The notes under the pieces were generated by a model that ran no database searches, had not been told where the DNA came from, and saw nothing but the letters and a program-made list of their open reading frames with translations. DNA of 12,261 nucleotides from Verrucomicrobiota bacterium (GTDB lineage Bacteria; Verrucomicrobiota; Verrucomicrobiia; Chthoniobacterales; UBA10450). How positions within the stretch are numbered: the first letter of the stretch is position 1; the number at the start of each line of letters is the position of its first letter. The position numbers and the translations under genes were made by a program. This document shows positions 6,270-12,261 of the stretch, piece after piece. Where the stretch lies: the NCBI GenBank assembly GCA_003219335.1, contig QHOF01000045.1, positions 1 to 12,261 on the forward strand, given 5' to 3'.

Positions 6270-7130
6270 TCATTGCACATTCGGGAAATAAACGTCCGCT
6301 GCCATGCCAGCGCGCAACCGATCATCGTTGCTTGGAAGACGAATTTTCACACCGAAGACCTGCTTGATCCGGTCTGCCACCGTTTGCACGTTGCGCGGCG
6401 TGAACTCGGCCTGGCGGCTGATTTGTTCCACGACGCCATCGAAATCTTTCCCGGGAGATGAATCCACGCGCACACGAACATGGTCGCCGAGTTTGATTTT
6501 GCCGAGCCAAGTCTCCGGCACATACACGCGCACCCAGAGGTGCTGCGTCAGGAGCAGCGTGGCCACTTCGGCATTTGGTGGCAGCACGTCGCCTACTTTC
6601 ACGCTTAACACCTCCAGCACGCAATCCGTCGGCGCGGTCACCTGCATTTCGGCAAGCTGTGCGTCGATGTCCGCAAGTTGCGCGCGCGCTTGCGCAACGC
6701 GCACCCGCGCCGCTGCAACATTTTTCTCCTGGGTTTTCGCTGCGCTGTCGGCACGCTCGGCGTCAGTAGCCGAGACGACTTTGCGCTTGAGCAGCTCCTG
6801 CTGACGCTGCCCCTCGTCCCGCAGGAACACCAACTGCGCCTGCTGCGCATCGGCGTCATGGATGGCCGCATCGACTTGCGCCAGAGCGACGTCCCGTCGT
6901 GCTCGGAGTTCTGACGCATCCAGCTGTACGATCAGTTGGCCTTCGTGAAGGTGATCGCTTTCCCACGCGAAAATTTTCTCCACGCGTCCACCCGAGCGCG
7001 GCCCCACATGCGCTTCGTCCACTTCAATAATTCCTGAAACCGCATTCTCACGATGGCCGCAGCCAGCCAGAAAGATCGACAACGCGACCAGACCCGCAGC
7101 GCAATGCGTGTTATCGATCTTGTTTCGCAC
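6270..7130 (-). CDS. HlyD/YbhG-like periplasmic adaptor, predicted lipoprotein
   Basis: From the GTG at 7130 this is a 286-residue membrane-fusion (adaptor) protein. The N-terminus reads as a lipoprotein signal: a short charged start (RNKIDNTH), a hydrophobic core, then the lipobox LAGC with Cys24. The order follows the family: first lipoyl half around residues 37-70 (GIIEVDEAHVGPRSGGRVEK), an Ala/Gln/Arg-rich coiled-coil hairpin around 76-160, second lipoyl half around 162-190 (MQVTAPTDCVLEVLSVKVGD), and a beta-barrel region. That region carries AEFTPRNVQTVADRIKQVFG (242-261), closely matching the YbhG/HlyD consensus. It should link the inner-membrane ABC exporter to an outer-membrane channel, which is not encoded here. 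A TTG at 7169 would give a 299-residue form with a long basic leader; GTG is preferred because it gives a normal-length signal. It is the first gene of the exporter set. Confidence 0.92.
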   Translation of the reverse strand: MRNKIDNTHCAAGLVALSIFLAGCGHRENAVSGIIEVDEAHVGPRSGGRVEKIFAWESDHLHEGQLIVQLDASELRARRDVALAQVDAAIHDADAQQAQLVFLRDEGQRQQELLKRKVVSATDAERADSAAKTQEKNVAAARVRVAQARAQLADIDAQLAEMQVTAPTDCVLEVLSVKVGDVLPPNAEVATLLLTQHLWVRVYVPETWLGKIKLGDHVRVRVDSSPGKDFDGVVEQISRQAEFTPRNVQTVADRIKQVFGVKIRLPSNDDRLRAGMAADVYFPNVQ

Positions 7131-7208
7131 GAGCACGGGTAGGAAACCGGATTTCGCTCTGTAACGCAAGCGATTGAAATCACCGATGCAAAATGTCGCC
7201 CCGCAGGT

Positions 7209-8447
7209 TCAAGTCGCGGCCAGTTGCACGGGATCGGTTCGTTGCTTGCAGTGTAAAAGCTCAATCGAGAATCCGATGAACAACAACAACGTGGCGAAAA
7301 ACGTGTTGCCGTAGAACTGCGCACCGCGCGGGAATACCAGGCAGGCAGCGAGCAATGCCAGTGCTGGCAGAGTCCACCAGAGAATGGCATAGCCCTTCCC
7401 CACGAGCATCCGTTGGGTGATTACCGCAAATGGCAGCATGAGCCAGGAAAAGAAGTACCCGAACGAAAGCGGCGTGAGCATCAGCATCAGCAAAAGAAGC
7501 AGAGCGAATTCAGTTGCATCGCTCTCCCCGGTTCGCAGCGCACGCGCAGGCATCACTGCGATAAACAAAAGGCCCAGCCCCAGCGCGATTCCGATGACGA
7601 TCGCATTGACGGCCGAAAATTTCAGATCCGTAAAGTTCACGTAAATCGGTTGATGCGGAGCGGAAGCAGCATCAGCGTCAACGTGGCGAAGTAAACGATT
7701 GCTTACACTAACGAGAGATTGATTTTTCCATGTGTAGCTCCGCATGGGCCGCTGGGCCACGCCGGCTGCGCTGTATTTCAGCATCCCAGCGCTCCACTTC
7801 TCGAGGTCGCGCCACGCTCTTTCGAATCCTCGAAACGGCATCGGCAGAATGAGCAGTAAAACTGCCAGCGTCACGATGAGACTGATCGCTGCCGTCCAGT
7901 AGCGCCGGTAAAGCAGATAAACGATCGCCATGACTGGGAAAGCCTTGATCGCGGCGGCAACTGCAATCAAACCACCGGCGAGAATCTCGTGATTTGCCCG
8001 CAGCGCAACGAACGCGCCAAGCATCAGCGCAAGCAAGACAAGGTTTGGTTGGCCGAGGTGATAACTGGACCAGATATAGACGATCACCAGCAAACTCGGA
8101 AACACATATAGCCAAACATTTCGCGCGTCATATTCGCCGCCGGCGAGAATCGCGCTGAGCCAGGCGCTGCAAAGCCATGACACCGAGTTGATCGCGACAA
8201 GGAGAAGAATCAATCCACACTGCCCAAGCAGGCTCGCTCCCGCGAGAAAAATGGCGCAGGGCGGCGGATACATGAAATCATACTTCCCGGACCGGAAGAA
8301 ATAAATTTCATGGTCGGCCAGCATATGTCTGCCGGTGTCGTACCAAAGCTTGTAATCCATGAGAGTACGGCCACAGAGGCACCGGAGCACCGGGAGGGCA
8401 GAAAATACGATCGCCGTCACAATAAAGATCAGCAGCAACACGCGCAT
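7209..8447 (-). CDS. GT87 (DUF2029) family polyprenyl-phosphate-sugar mannosyl/glycosyltransferase-like membrane protein
   Basis: From the ATG at 8447 this is a 412-residue polytopic membrane protein with about ten hydrophobic segments. Features of the GT-C fold DUF2029/GT87 family are visible: an Asp early in the first outer loop (Asp31 in LMDYKLWYDTG), YDFMYPPP at residues 56-63, HLGQPNLVLLAL at 130-141, and IKAFPVMAIVYLLYRRYW at 167-184. Family members use lipid-linked sugars as donors and act on the outer face of the membrane; the acceptor here is unknown. The same frame stays open upstream to 8810, but those 121 codons run through a palindromic repeat and are Arg/Ser-rich with no family similarity, so the start is set at 8447, directly before the first hydrophobic helix. 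The gene lies between gatA and the exporter genes, 78 bases before the HlyD start. Confidence 0.9.
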   Translation of the reverse strand: MRVLLLIFIVTAIVFSALPVLRCLCGRTLMDYKLWYDTGRHMLADHEIYFFRSGKYDFMYPPPCAIFLAGASLLGQCGLILLLVAINSVSWLCSAWLSAILAGGEYDARNVWLYVFPSLLVIVYIWSSYHLGQPNLVLLALMLGAFVALRANHEILAGGLIAVAAAIKAFPVMAIVYLLYRRYWTAAISLIVTLAVLLLILPMPFRGFERAWRDLEKWSAGMLKYSAAGVAQRPMRSYTWKNQSLVSVSNRLLRHVDADAASAPHQPIYVNFTDLKFSAVNAIVIGIALGLGLLFIAVMPARALRTGESDATEFALLLLLMLMLTPLSFGYFFSWLMLPFAVITQRMLVGKGYAILWWTLPALALLAACLVFPRGAQFYGNTFFATLLLFIGFSIELLHCKQRTDPVQLAAT

Positions 8448-8715
8448 TCCCAGCGAGCTGGCGAATCGGCGATTCAAAGCTGACCGATCAGCTTGCACAA
8501 CAATTCGCGGAAATGGACTGCGGTTTTTCAAAGACTTTGCGTGGAAGTCGCGTCTAGCGATCCAAAAGCGGCACAGAAGTGCCGCACTCCAAAACGTGGC
8601 CGTCGTTGCCAGCATACCGTATGCGCTTGCGTTTTGGAGTGCGACCGTGCTCCGCCGTTTTTCGAGCGACTCGCGCGAGACGTGGCACTGTCCGACATGA
8701 TGAAGGGTAAGACAT
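8448..8715. repeat. Intergenic region with a long imperfect inverted repeat (core arms 8583-8596 / 8630-8643)
   Basis: The gap between gatA (stop 8716) and the GT87 gene (ATG 8447) has a perfect 14-bp inverted repeat, CGCACTCCAAAACG at 8583-8596 and CGTTTTGGAGTGCG at 8630-8643. The symmetry continues outward less exactly: 8564-8596 against 8630-8662 matches at about 25 of 33 positions. Weaker similarity reaches about 8520 and 8700. Both strands are open through it, which creates a false 121-codon N-terminal extension of the GT87 frame. No separate gene is supported here. The composition and symmetry suggest a decayed MITE-like unit. Confidence 0.6.
8564..8585 (-). terminator. Possible intrinsic terminator downstream of gatA
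   Basis: Read on the - strand, GCGGCAC (8585-8579), loop TTCT and GTGCCGC (8574-8568) form a perfect seven-base-pair stem, followed at once by TTTT (8567-8564). It lies about 130 bases after the gatA stop and before the GT87 gene, so it could end the gatCA transcript. The T run is short, and the hairpin is part of the repeat in this gap, so the terminator role is tentative. Confidence 0.35.
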
Positions 8716-10191
8716 CTACTCCAGAGTGGTCGAGGCGATCGGCGGACGCGCTTTGTGCCAATCTGTGCTTTGCTCGTAGGCGTGCGCAATTTGCAAGATG
8801 CGCGCTTCATCCAGCGCTTTGCCTAACAACTGCAATCCGATCGGCAGCCGATGGCCATCTACTTCAGCGAAACCACACGGCACGCTGATTCCGCAGATTC
8901 CGGCCAGGTTCGCTGCGATGGTGAAAATATCGGCAAGATACATTTGCAACGGATCGGCGGCGCGTTCGCCTAATTTGAACGCCGGCACCGGCGAGGTCGG
9001 CGAGATCAGAGCATCGACTTTCTCGAAGACCATCGCGAAATCCCGGCGGATCAGCTCGCGCACTTTTTGCGCGCGCAAATAATAGGCGTCGTAATAGCCG
9101 GAGCTCAAAACGTAAGTGCCAAGAATGATGCGGCGTTTCACCTCCGGGCCGAAACCTTCCTCGCGCGTCCGACCGTAAAGATCGAGCATGTCCCTGGGAT
9201 TTTCCGCGCGATATCCGTAACGCACACCATCAAAGCGGGCGAGGTTGGCCGAAGCCTCCGCCGTTGCAAGAATGTAATAGACCGCGATGGCGTATTTCGT
9301 AGTGGGCAATGAGACTTCGATAATCTCCGCGCCTAACGAATTCAGGTGTTTGACTGCGGTTTCGATTGCGGTTTTCACCGCTGAGTCGATCCCTTCGATC
9401 ATGTATTGCTTCGGCAGGCCGAACCGGATTCCGCGCAAATCGTTTCCCAGTTTTGCGGTGTAATCCGGAACCGGTTCATTGAGCGCTGTGGAGTCCTGCG
9501 GATCATGACCTGCAATCGCGTTCATGATCATGGCGGCGTCCCGGACGTTTTTGGTTAATGGCCCAATTTGATCGAGCGACGAAGCAAAGGCGACCAGACC
9601 GAACCGCGAGACCCGTCCATAAGTTGGTTTTAAGCCGACAACACCGCAAAGCGCAGCCGGCTGCCGAATCGAACCGCCCGTATCGGAACCCAGCGCGCCG
9701 AATGCTTCATCCGCGGCGACTGCTGCGGCTGAACCGCCGCTCGATCCGCCCGGCACGCGCGCCAAGTCCCACGGATTGCGCGTCAATTTCGCGGCGGAAT
9801 TTTCCGTGGACGAACCCATGGCAAACTCGTCCAGGTTGGTTTTGCCAAATGGAATCGCGCCCGCTGCGCGCAATTTTCGAATCACCGTGGCGTCGTAGGT
9901 AGCCCGATAACTCTGCAAAATCTTCGACGCGCACGTGCACTGCTGACCGATCACACTGACGATATCTTTGATTGCAATCGGCACGCCGCCCAGCGGAAGA
10001 TCCACGTTCGCTGTCTCCGCCTCTTTGGCGGCGGATTCCATGTCCAGCGAGAGATAAGCGCCGATTTTTTGATCGGCTAGTTCGATGCGCGCTCGCAAAG
10101 CATCAATGACTTCGCGCGGCGAGACTTCGCGGCGACGCAGCAGCACCTGCAGATCGGCAATGCTCAGCGCCGGCAGATCTTGCTGCGTCAT
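8716..10191 (-). CDS. gatA: Asp-tRNA(Asn)/Glu-tRNA(Gln) amidotransferase subunit A
   Basis: This 491-residue protein is a full-length GatA of the amidase-signature family. It releases ammonia from glutamine for conversion of mischarged Glu-tRNA(Gln) or Asp-tRNA(Asn). The catalytic Ser-cisSer-Lys triad is intact: Lys75 in PIAIKD, Ser150 within GGSSGGSAAAVAA, and Ser174 in SDTGGSIRQPA, each offset by four from the Staphylococcus aureus numbering (79, 154, 178). GKTNLDEFAMGSSTENSA (117-134) and KPTYGRVSRFGLVAFASSLD (188-207) are characteristic of GatA rather than other amidases. The ATG at 10191 overlaps the gatC stop by four bases (ATGA), so translation is probably coupled. The enzyme also needs GatB, whose gene does not follow: the downstream neighbour is the GT87 protein after a repeat-filled gap. 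Confidence 0.97.
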   Translation of the reverse strand: MTQQDLPALSIADLQVLLRRREVSPREVIDALRARIELADQKIGAYLSLDMESAAKEAETANVDLPLGGVPIAIKDIVSVIGQQCTCASKILQSYRATYDATVIRKLRAAGAIPFGKTNLDEFAMGSSTENSAAKLTRNPWDLARVPGGSSGGSAAAVAADEAFGALGSDTGGSIRQPAALCGVVGLKPTYGRVSRFGLVAFASSLDQIGPLTKNVRDAAMIMNAIAGHDPQDSTALNEPVPDYTAKLGNDLRGIRFGLPKQYMIEGIDSAVKTAIETAVKHLNSLGAEIIEVSLPTTKYAIAVYYILATAEASANLARFDGVRYGYRAENPRDMLDLYGRTREEGFGPEVKRRIILGTYVLSSGYYDAYYLRAQKVRELIRRDFAMVFEKVDALISPTSPVPAFKLGERAADPLQMYLADIFTIAANLAGICGISVPCGFAEVDGHRLPIGLQLLGKALDEARILQIAHAYEQSTDWHKARPPIASTTLE

Positions 10192-10478
10192 TCCACAACT
10201 TTCGGGACGATGAAAAGGCCGTTCGCCTTTCGAGGCGCATTACTCAGCGCTTGTTCCGCTGTGAACCAGTCGCGCGGTGCGTCCTCGCGAAAAACGTTGA
10301 AATTTGGAAGGGCATGGGCGGCTGGTTCCACATCAGTCACGTTCGCCTGGCGAAGTTTTTCGACGTAATGAAGCACGTCGTCCAGTTGCTTCTGAAAAAG
10401 TTCCACTTCGGCTTTAGTCAGATTGATCCGAGCCAGCCGCGCAACGTACGTGACATCGAGCCCTGAAGTTTTGGCCAT
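10188..10478 (-). CDS. gatC: Asp-tRNA(Asn)/Glu-tRNA(Gln) amidotransferase subunit C
   Basis: A 96-residue protein of normal GatC length. The family pattern is clear: DVTYVARLARINLTKAEVEL at residues 8-27, FQKQLDDVLHYVEKLRQANV at 28-47, then VEPAAHALP and a conserved end containing FREDAPRDW, with ALSNAPRKANGLFIVPKVVE (77-96) at the C-terminus. GatC wraps around GatA and stabilises it against GatB. The start is ATG at 10478, 15 bases after the stop of the upstream tail-anchored protein gene, with no clear Shine-Dalgarno sequence. Its stop overlaps the gatA start by four bases. The tight packing with two upstream coiled-coil genes suggests a four-gene transcript. Confidence 0.96.
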   Translation of the reverse strand: MAKTSGLDVTYVARLARINLTKAEVELFQKQLDDVLHYVEKLRQANVTDVEPAAHALPNFNVFREDAPRDWFTAEQALSNAPRKANGLFIVPKVVE

Positions 10479-10493
10479 GGCAAGTGCTTTGAT

Positions 10494-10865
10494 TTAAGGA
10501 TGCAGGTGGCTGATGAGCCACATCACTGCGGCCGCAAGCGCGGTCAGGAGAAAAAGAAAAATGATCTGGCCTTCCCGGCGCTCTTTGCGCAGCGAACGCG
10601 GCCGTCTGGCGCTCCGGCGTGTCTCGAGCGGAGGAGGACCTTCTAGCGCGAGCGAGACTTCGAATCGCTTCTCGGTCTTGTTGCCTTTTGCGCCTTGTTG
10701 TGCCGCTTGCGCTGGAGATTTCTCCGCCGCAGTCGGCCGCTCTTTTGTCATCATGCGCTCGAGTTTTTCGAGCTTCTCACGCAGTTGCGCTTCTTGTTGT
10801 GCAATCTCTTGTTGCTTGCGCCGAAGCGGCGGGGCCGATTTGCGCGAACGACGAAACATCGCCAT
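10494..10865 (-). CDS. Short coiled-coil protein with C-terminal membrane anchor, unknown function
   Basis: From the ATG at 10865 this is a 123-residue protein. It has a basic N-terminus, a short coiled coil around residues 14-40 (rich in Gln, Glu, Leu, Lys), a low-complexity Ala/Gln/Lys linker (about 44-65), a very basic Arg stretch (82-98), and one hydrophobic helix at 101-119 just before the end. That is the build of a tail-anchored inner-membrane protein whose N-terminal part faces the cytoplasm. The ATG overlaps the upstream stop by one base (TGATG), which fixes the start better than the longer frame open to 10955; that longer form would overlap its neighbour by about 90 bases. An ATG two codons later is also possible. 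I do not recognise a family. It shares architecture, though not obvious sequence, with the upstream gene, and precedes gatC by 15 bases. Confidence 0.72.
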   Translation of the reverse strand: MAMFRRSRKSAPPLRRKQQEIAQQEAQLREKLEKLERMMTKERPTAAEKSPAQAAQQGAKGNKTEKRFEVSLALEGPPPLETRRSARRPRSLRKERREGQIIFLFLLTALAAAVMWLISHLHP

Positions 10866-11485
10866 CACCGGCTGGCCATCCAGATGAAAATGGCGAGCGC
10901 AACAGCGCCAAAGATCATCAGCGGCAAACTCAGCGCGACGCCGATCTGCAACCACTCAGCAAATGAACGGCCATCGCCGTTTTCGTACGGGTTCGTCGCC
11001 GGGTCGGGAAGGGGCGCCTCTCCGGCGGTTCCGCCAGCGGCTTGCAATCGGCTGTGTTGCTCGGTGTAATCGCTGCGCGCATCGTCCACCGTGCTCAACG
11101 CCCGGCTCAGTTCCTTATGCAGATCCGCCGGGTTCCAACTCCTGGAATCGATCGCTTCAATCAATTCCAAGTGTTGCGCGAAACTTTCCCGAGCCGCCCG
11201 GATTTGCTCCGCTCGATTTTGCGCATTGTACCCTTCGCGCTCGAGCACCACCAGCGCGCGCGTGAGCTTGTCGCTCATTTCCGCCCGGCCCCGTTCCAAT
11301 TCCTCCTGGCGACGACTTAGTTCTTCCAACTCGCGTTTTTGCTTTTCGATCTGCTCTTGCTGGCGCTTGAGTTGCAACAGTTGCTCCTGCGCCTTTTGCA
11401 CTTGGGAGTCCAGATGTTCGGCCGAGAGCGCTTCGTCGTCGCTCAACTCGAGCATTTGTTCAAGCGGTCGATTCTTTTCTGGCAT
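10865..11485 (-). CDS. Coiled-coil protein with C-terminal membrane anchor, unknown function
   Basis: A 206-residue protein with an acidic N-terminus, a long Gln/Glu/Lys/Leu coiled coil from about residue 24 to 75, a second helical region around 86-150, a Pro/Gly/Ala-rich linker (151-172), and a single hydrophobic helix at about 180-203 followed by Arg. There is no N-terminal signal peptide, so it is probably a C-tail-anchored membrane protein with a cytoplasmic coiled coil. The ATG at 11485 lacks a good Shine-Dalgarno sequence. Its stop overlaps the start of the next gene by one base, and the two then lead directly into gatC and gatA. This is the first gene of the cluster, after a 248-base gap. 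No family is recognised, and any role in translation or membrane organisation would be speculation. Confidence 0.78.
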   Translation of the reverse strand: MPEKNRPLEQMLELSDDEALSAEHLDSQVQKAQEQLLQLKRQQEQIEKQKRELEELSRRQEELERGRAEMSDKLTRALVVLEREGYNAQNRAEQIRAARESFAQHLELIEAIDSRSWNPADLHKELSRALSTVDDARSDYTEQHSRLQAAGGTAGEAPLPDPATNPYENGDGRSFAEWLQIGVALSLPLMIFGAVALAIFIWMASR

Positions 11486-11733
11486 GCGAAATCGCGACGC
11501 TGTCCGGGTCGCCGTAGCGGATATTAGGTGGGCCGTTTAAGAATTCCAGATATTTCCATCGGTAAACCGCGAAATTCTTTCCTGACCAACTCGCTAATTA
11601 CCAAATTCGAACTTCCAACTTTCAGAGAAGGTTCAATCATCAAAACTCCAAAACGGCTACGGCATTGCGGATTGAAGCTTGAAGTTTCAGTGGACGTCGC
11701 AGCCCGGAATGGAGCTTCACTATTAGCGTCCTT
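11486..11733. other. Intergenic gap upstream of the coiled-coil/gatCA cluster
   Basis: This 248-base gap separates the secreted-protein stop (11734) from the ATG of the first coiled-coil gene (11485). It is more AT-rich in its middle (about 11580-11680) than its neighbours. It should contain the promoter for the coiled-coil/gatCA cluster, but no convincing -35/-10 pair could be placed. TAATAT (11526-11521 on the - strand) is a weak -10 candidate without a matching -35. No terminator with a T run was found for the upstream gene. Confidence 0.5.
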
Positions 11734-12261
11734 TCACGGTGGCGGCGCGGGTCGAGGCGCCGGCGTTGGGCGAGACCTTGGCGCTGGGCTAGGTCTGGGA
11801 GTTGGCGTCGGTCTGGGACTCACGGTGGCAGTTGCTGTCGCAGTTGCTGTTGCAGTAGGCGTTGGCGTTGGAGTCGGGCCTTCCGGGTACGGCGGACCTG
11901 CAACTTGAGCGATGGTTCCGGAGCCTAGCCCTGATTTAAAGAAATCGAGCGTGGCAGAGTTAAGTATCGGTGCCGCGTCAGCATCGAACGAGAAATTATA
12001 TAGCGTTCCCCACCGAATCGCGTTGGCGTTCGGATTTTGGTCAAAAGTTTCGGTGCTCCAGTTCGCAGAAACGGAATCTCGAGTAAAGGTCCAGGGTGTG
12101 CTGCTATATCCTGCATCGCCGACGGTACCGTCGTGTGCCCATCCGGAATGCTGAGGGGGCGCATGAAATTGCGCGTTCGTTATGTTGACGTCAGATCTCA
12201 CACCCATGCCAAAGGACTGAATGGCGTGATCAAGATTCTGATTATAGATAGCATACTCATA
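11734..12261 (-). CDS. Secreted protein with Thr/Pro/Ala-rich C-terminal tail (5' end outside window)
   Basis: The frame is open to the right edge of the window, so only the last 175 residues are seen and the start is missing. A Met at 12207 lies inside the domain and is unlikely to be the start, because the upstream codons (YEYAIYNQNLDHAIQSFG) continue the same beta-rich domain. That domain contains FHAPPQHSGWAHDG and then NPNANAIRWGTLYNFSFDAD, a pattern I associate with secreted or surface proteins of planctomycete and verrucomicrobial type; no formal family is claimed. After VAGPPYPEG the last 47 or so residues are Thr-Pro, Thr-Ala and Arg-Pro repeats ending PAPPP. Such tails act as wall- or surface-spanning linkers in other proteins, but here nothing folded follows. 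It probably belongs to a separate transcript from the downstream coiled-coil genes. Confidence 0.78.
   Translation of the reverse strand, partial: YEYAIYNQNLDHAIQSFGMGVRSDVNITNAQFHAPPQHSGWAHDGTVGDAGYSSTPWTFTRDSVSANWSTETFDQNPNANAIRWGTLYNFSFDADAAPILNSATLDFFKSGLGSGTIAQVAGPPYPEGPTPTPTPTATATATATATVSPRPTPTPRPSPAPRSRPTPAPRPAPPP
11740..11883. repeat. Low-complexity tandem repeat coding for the Thr/Pro/Ala tail
   Basis: The DNA under the tail of the secreted protein is built of degenerate six- and twelve-base units. The clearest are GTTGCTGTCGCA (11831-11842) followed by GTTGCTGTTGCA (11843-11854) on the + strand, flanked by GGCGTTGG-type units on both sides. Units of this kind expand and contract by slippage in multiples of six, which keeps the frame and changes only the tail length. 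Confidence 0.7.

Noticed and set aside
8716..8810. Upstream part of the long GT87 frame overlapping the end of gatA
   Set aside because: gatA is clearly coding here in another frame, and the family-like part of the GT87 protein begins at 8447.
11521..11550. Promoter for the coiled-coil/gatCA cluster
   Set aside because: A TAATAT-like -10 exists on the - strand, but the sequence at -35 distance (CTGGAA) matches the consensus at only three of six positions; too weak to annotate.
11528..11908. + strand frame with a Gly-Val/Ala-Val repeat
   Set aside because: The repeat is the reverse translation of the Thr/Pro/Ala tail of the - strand secreted protein, and the rest of the frame has no protein-like features.

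Overview
This window looks like chromosomal DNA from a moderately GC-rich Gram-negative soil or freshwater bacterium. The best guess is a Verrucomicrobiota-type genome (Chthoniobacter/Udaeobacter-like). That is an inference from the protein repertoire, the Thr-Pro/Ala-rich tail of a secreted protein, the weak Shine-Dalgarno sequences and the many short palindromic repeats between genes. No rRNA, tRNA, CRISPR array, transposase or phage gene was seen.

Layout. On the + strand (18-1703) is a two-gene phosphate unit: a DUF47/PhoU-like accessory protein followed by a PiT phosphate permease. Everything after that is on the - strand. Read in transcription order, from right to left, it contains: (a) the C-terminal part of a secreted protein with a Thr/Pro/Ala-rich tail (runs off the window at 12261); (b) a compact run of four genes, namely two coiled-coil proteins with C-terminal membrane anchors, then gatC and gatA, joined by 1-base and 4-base stop/start overlaps (11485-8716); (c) a GT87/DUF2029 membrane glycosyltransferase (8447-7209); (d) a three-gene ABC exporter made of a HlyD-like lipoprotein adaptor, an ATPase and an ABC-2 permease (7130-3917); (e) a membrane-anchored M28 zinc peptidase (3697-2672); (f) an overlapping DUF4258 / YgiT-type zinc-finger pair resembling a toxin-antitoxin module (2644-2101); (g) a possible small two-helix membrane protein (1979-1740), convergent with the PiT gene.

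How the genes work together. GatC and GatA are two of the three subunits of the amidotransferase that completes Gln-tRNA(Gln) and/or Asn-tRNA(Asn); gatB is not adjacent. The ATPase, permease and HlyD protein should form one YbhGFSR-type efflux machine. DUF47 and PiT should form one low-affinity phosphate uptake unit.

The least ordinary aspect is the repeat content. Four of the intergenic gaps between 3.7 and 8.7 kb hold inverted-repeat elements. One is a 150-bp element with 28-bp terminal inverted repeats and two internal hairpins. Another abuts the start codon of the ABC ATPase gene. A further perfect 9-bp-stem palindrome lies in frame inside the M28 peptidase gene. I found no clearly new multi-gene system. 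The best candidates for undescribed biology are these repeats and the paired tail-anchored coiled-coil proteins fused translationally to gatCA.
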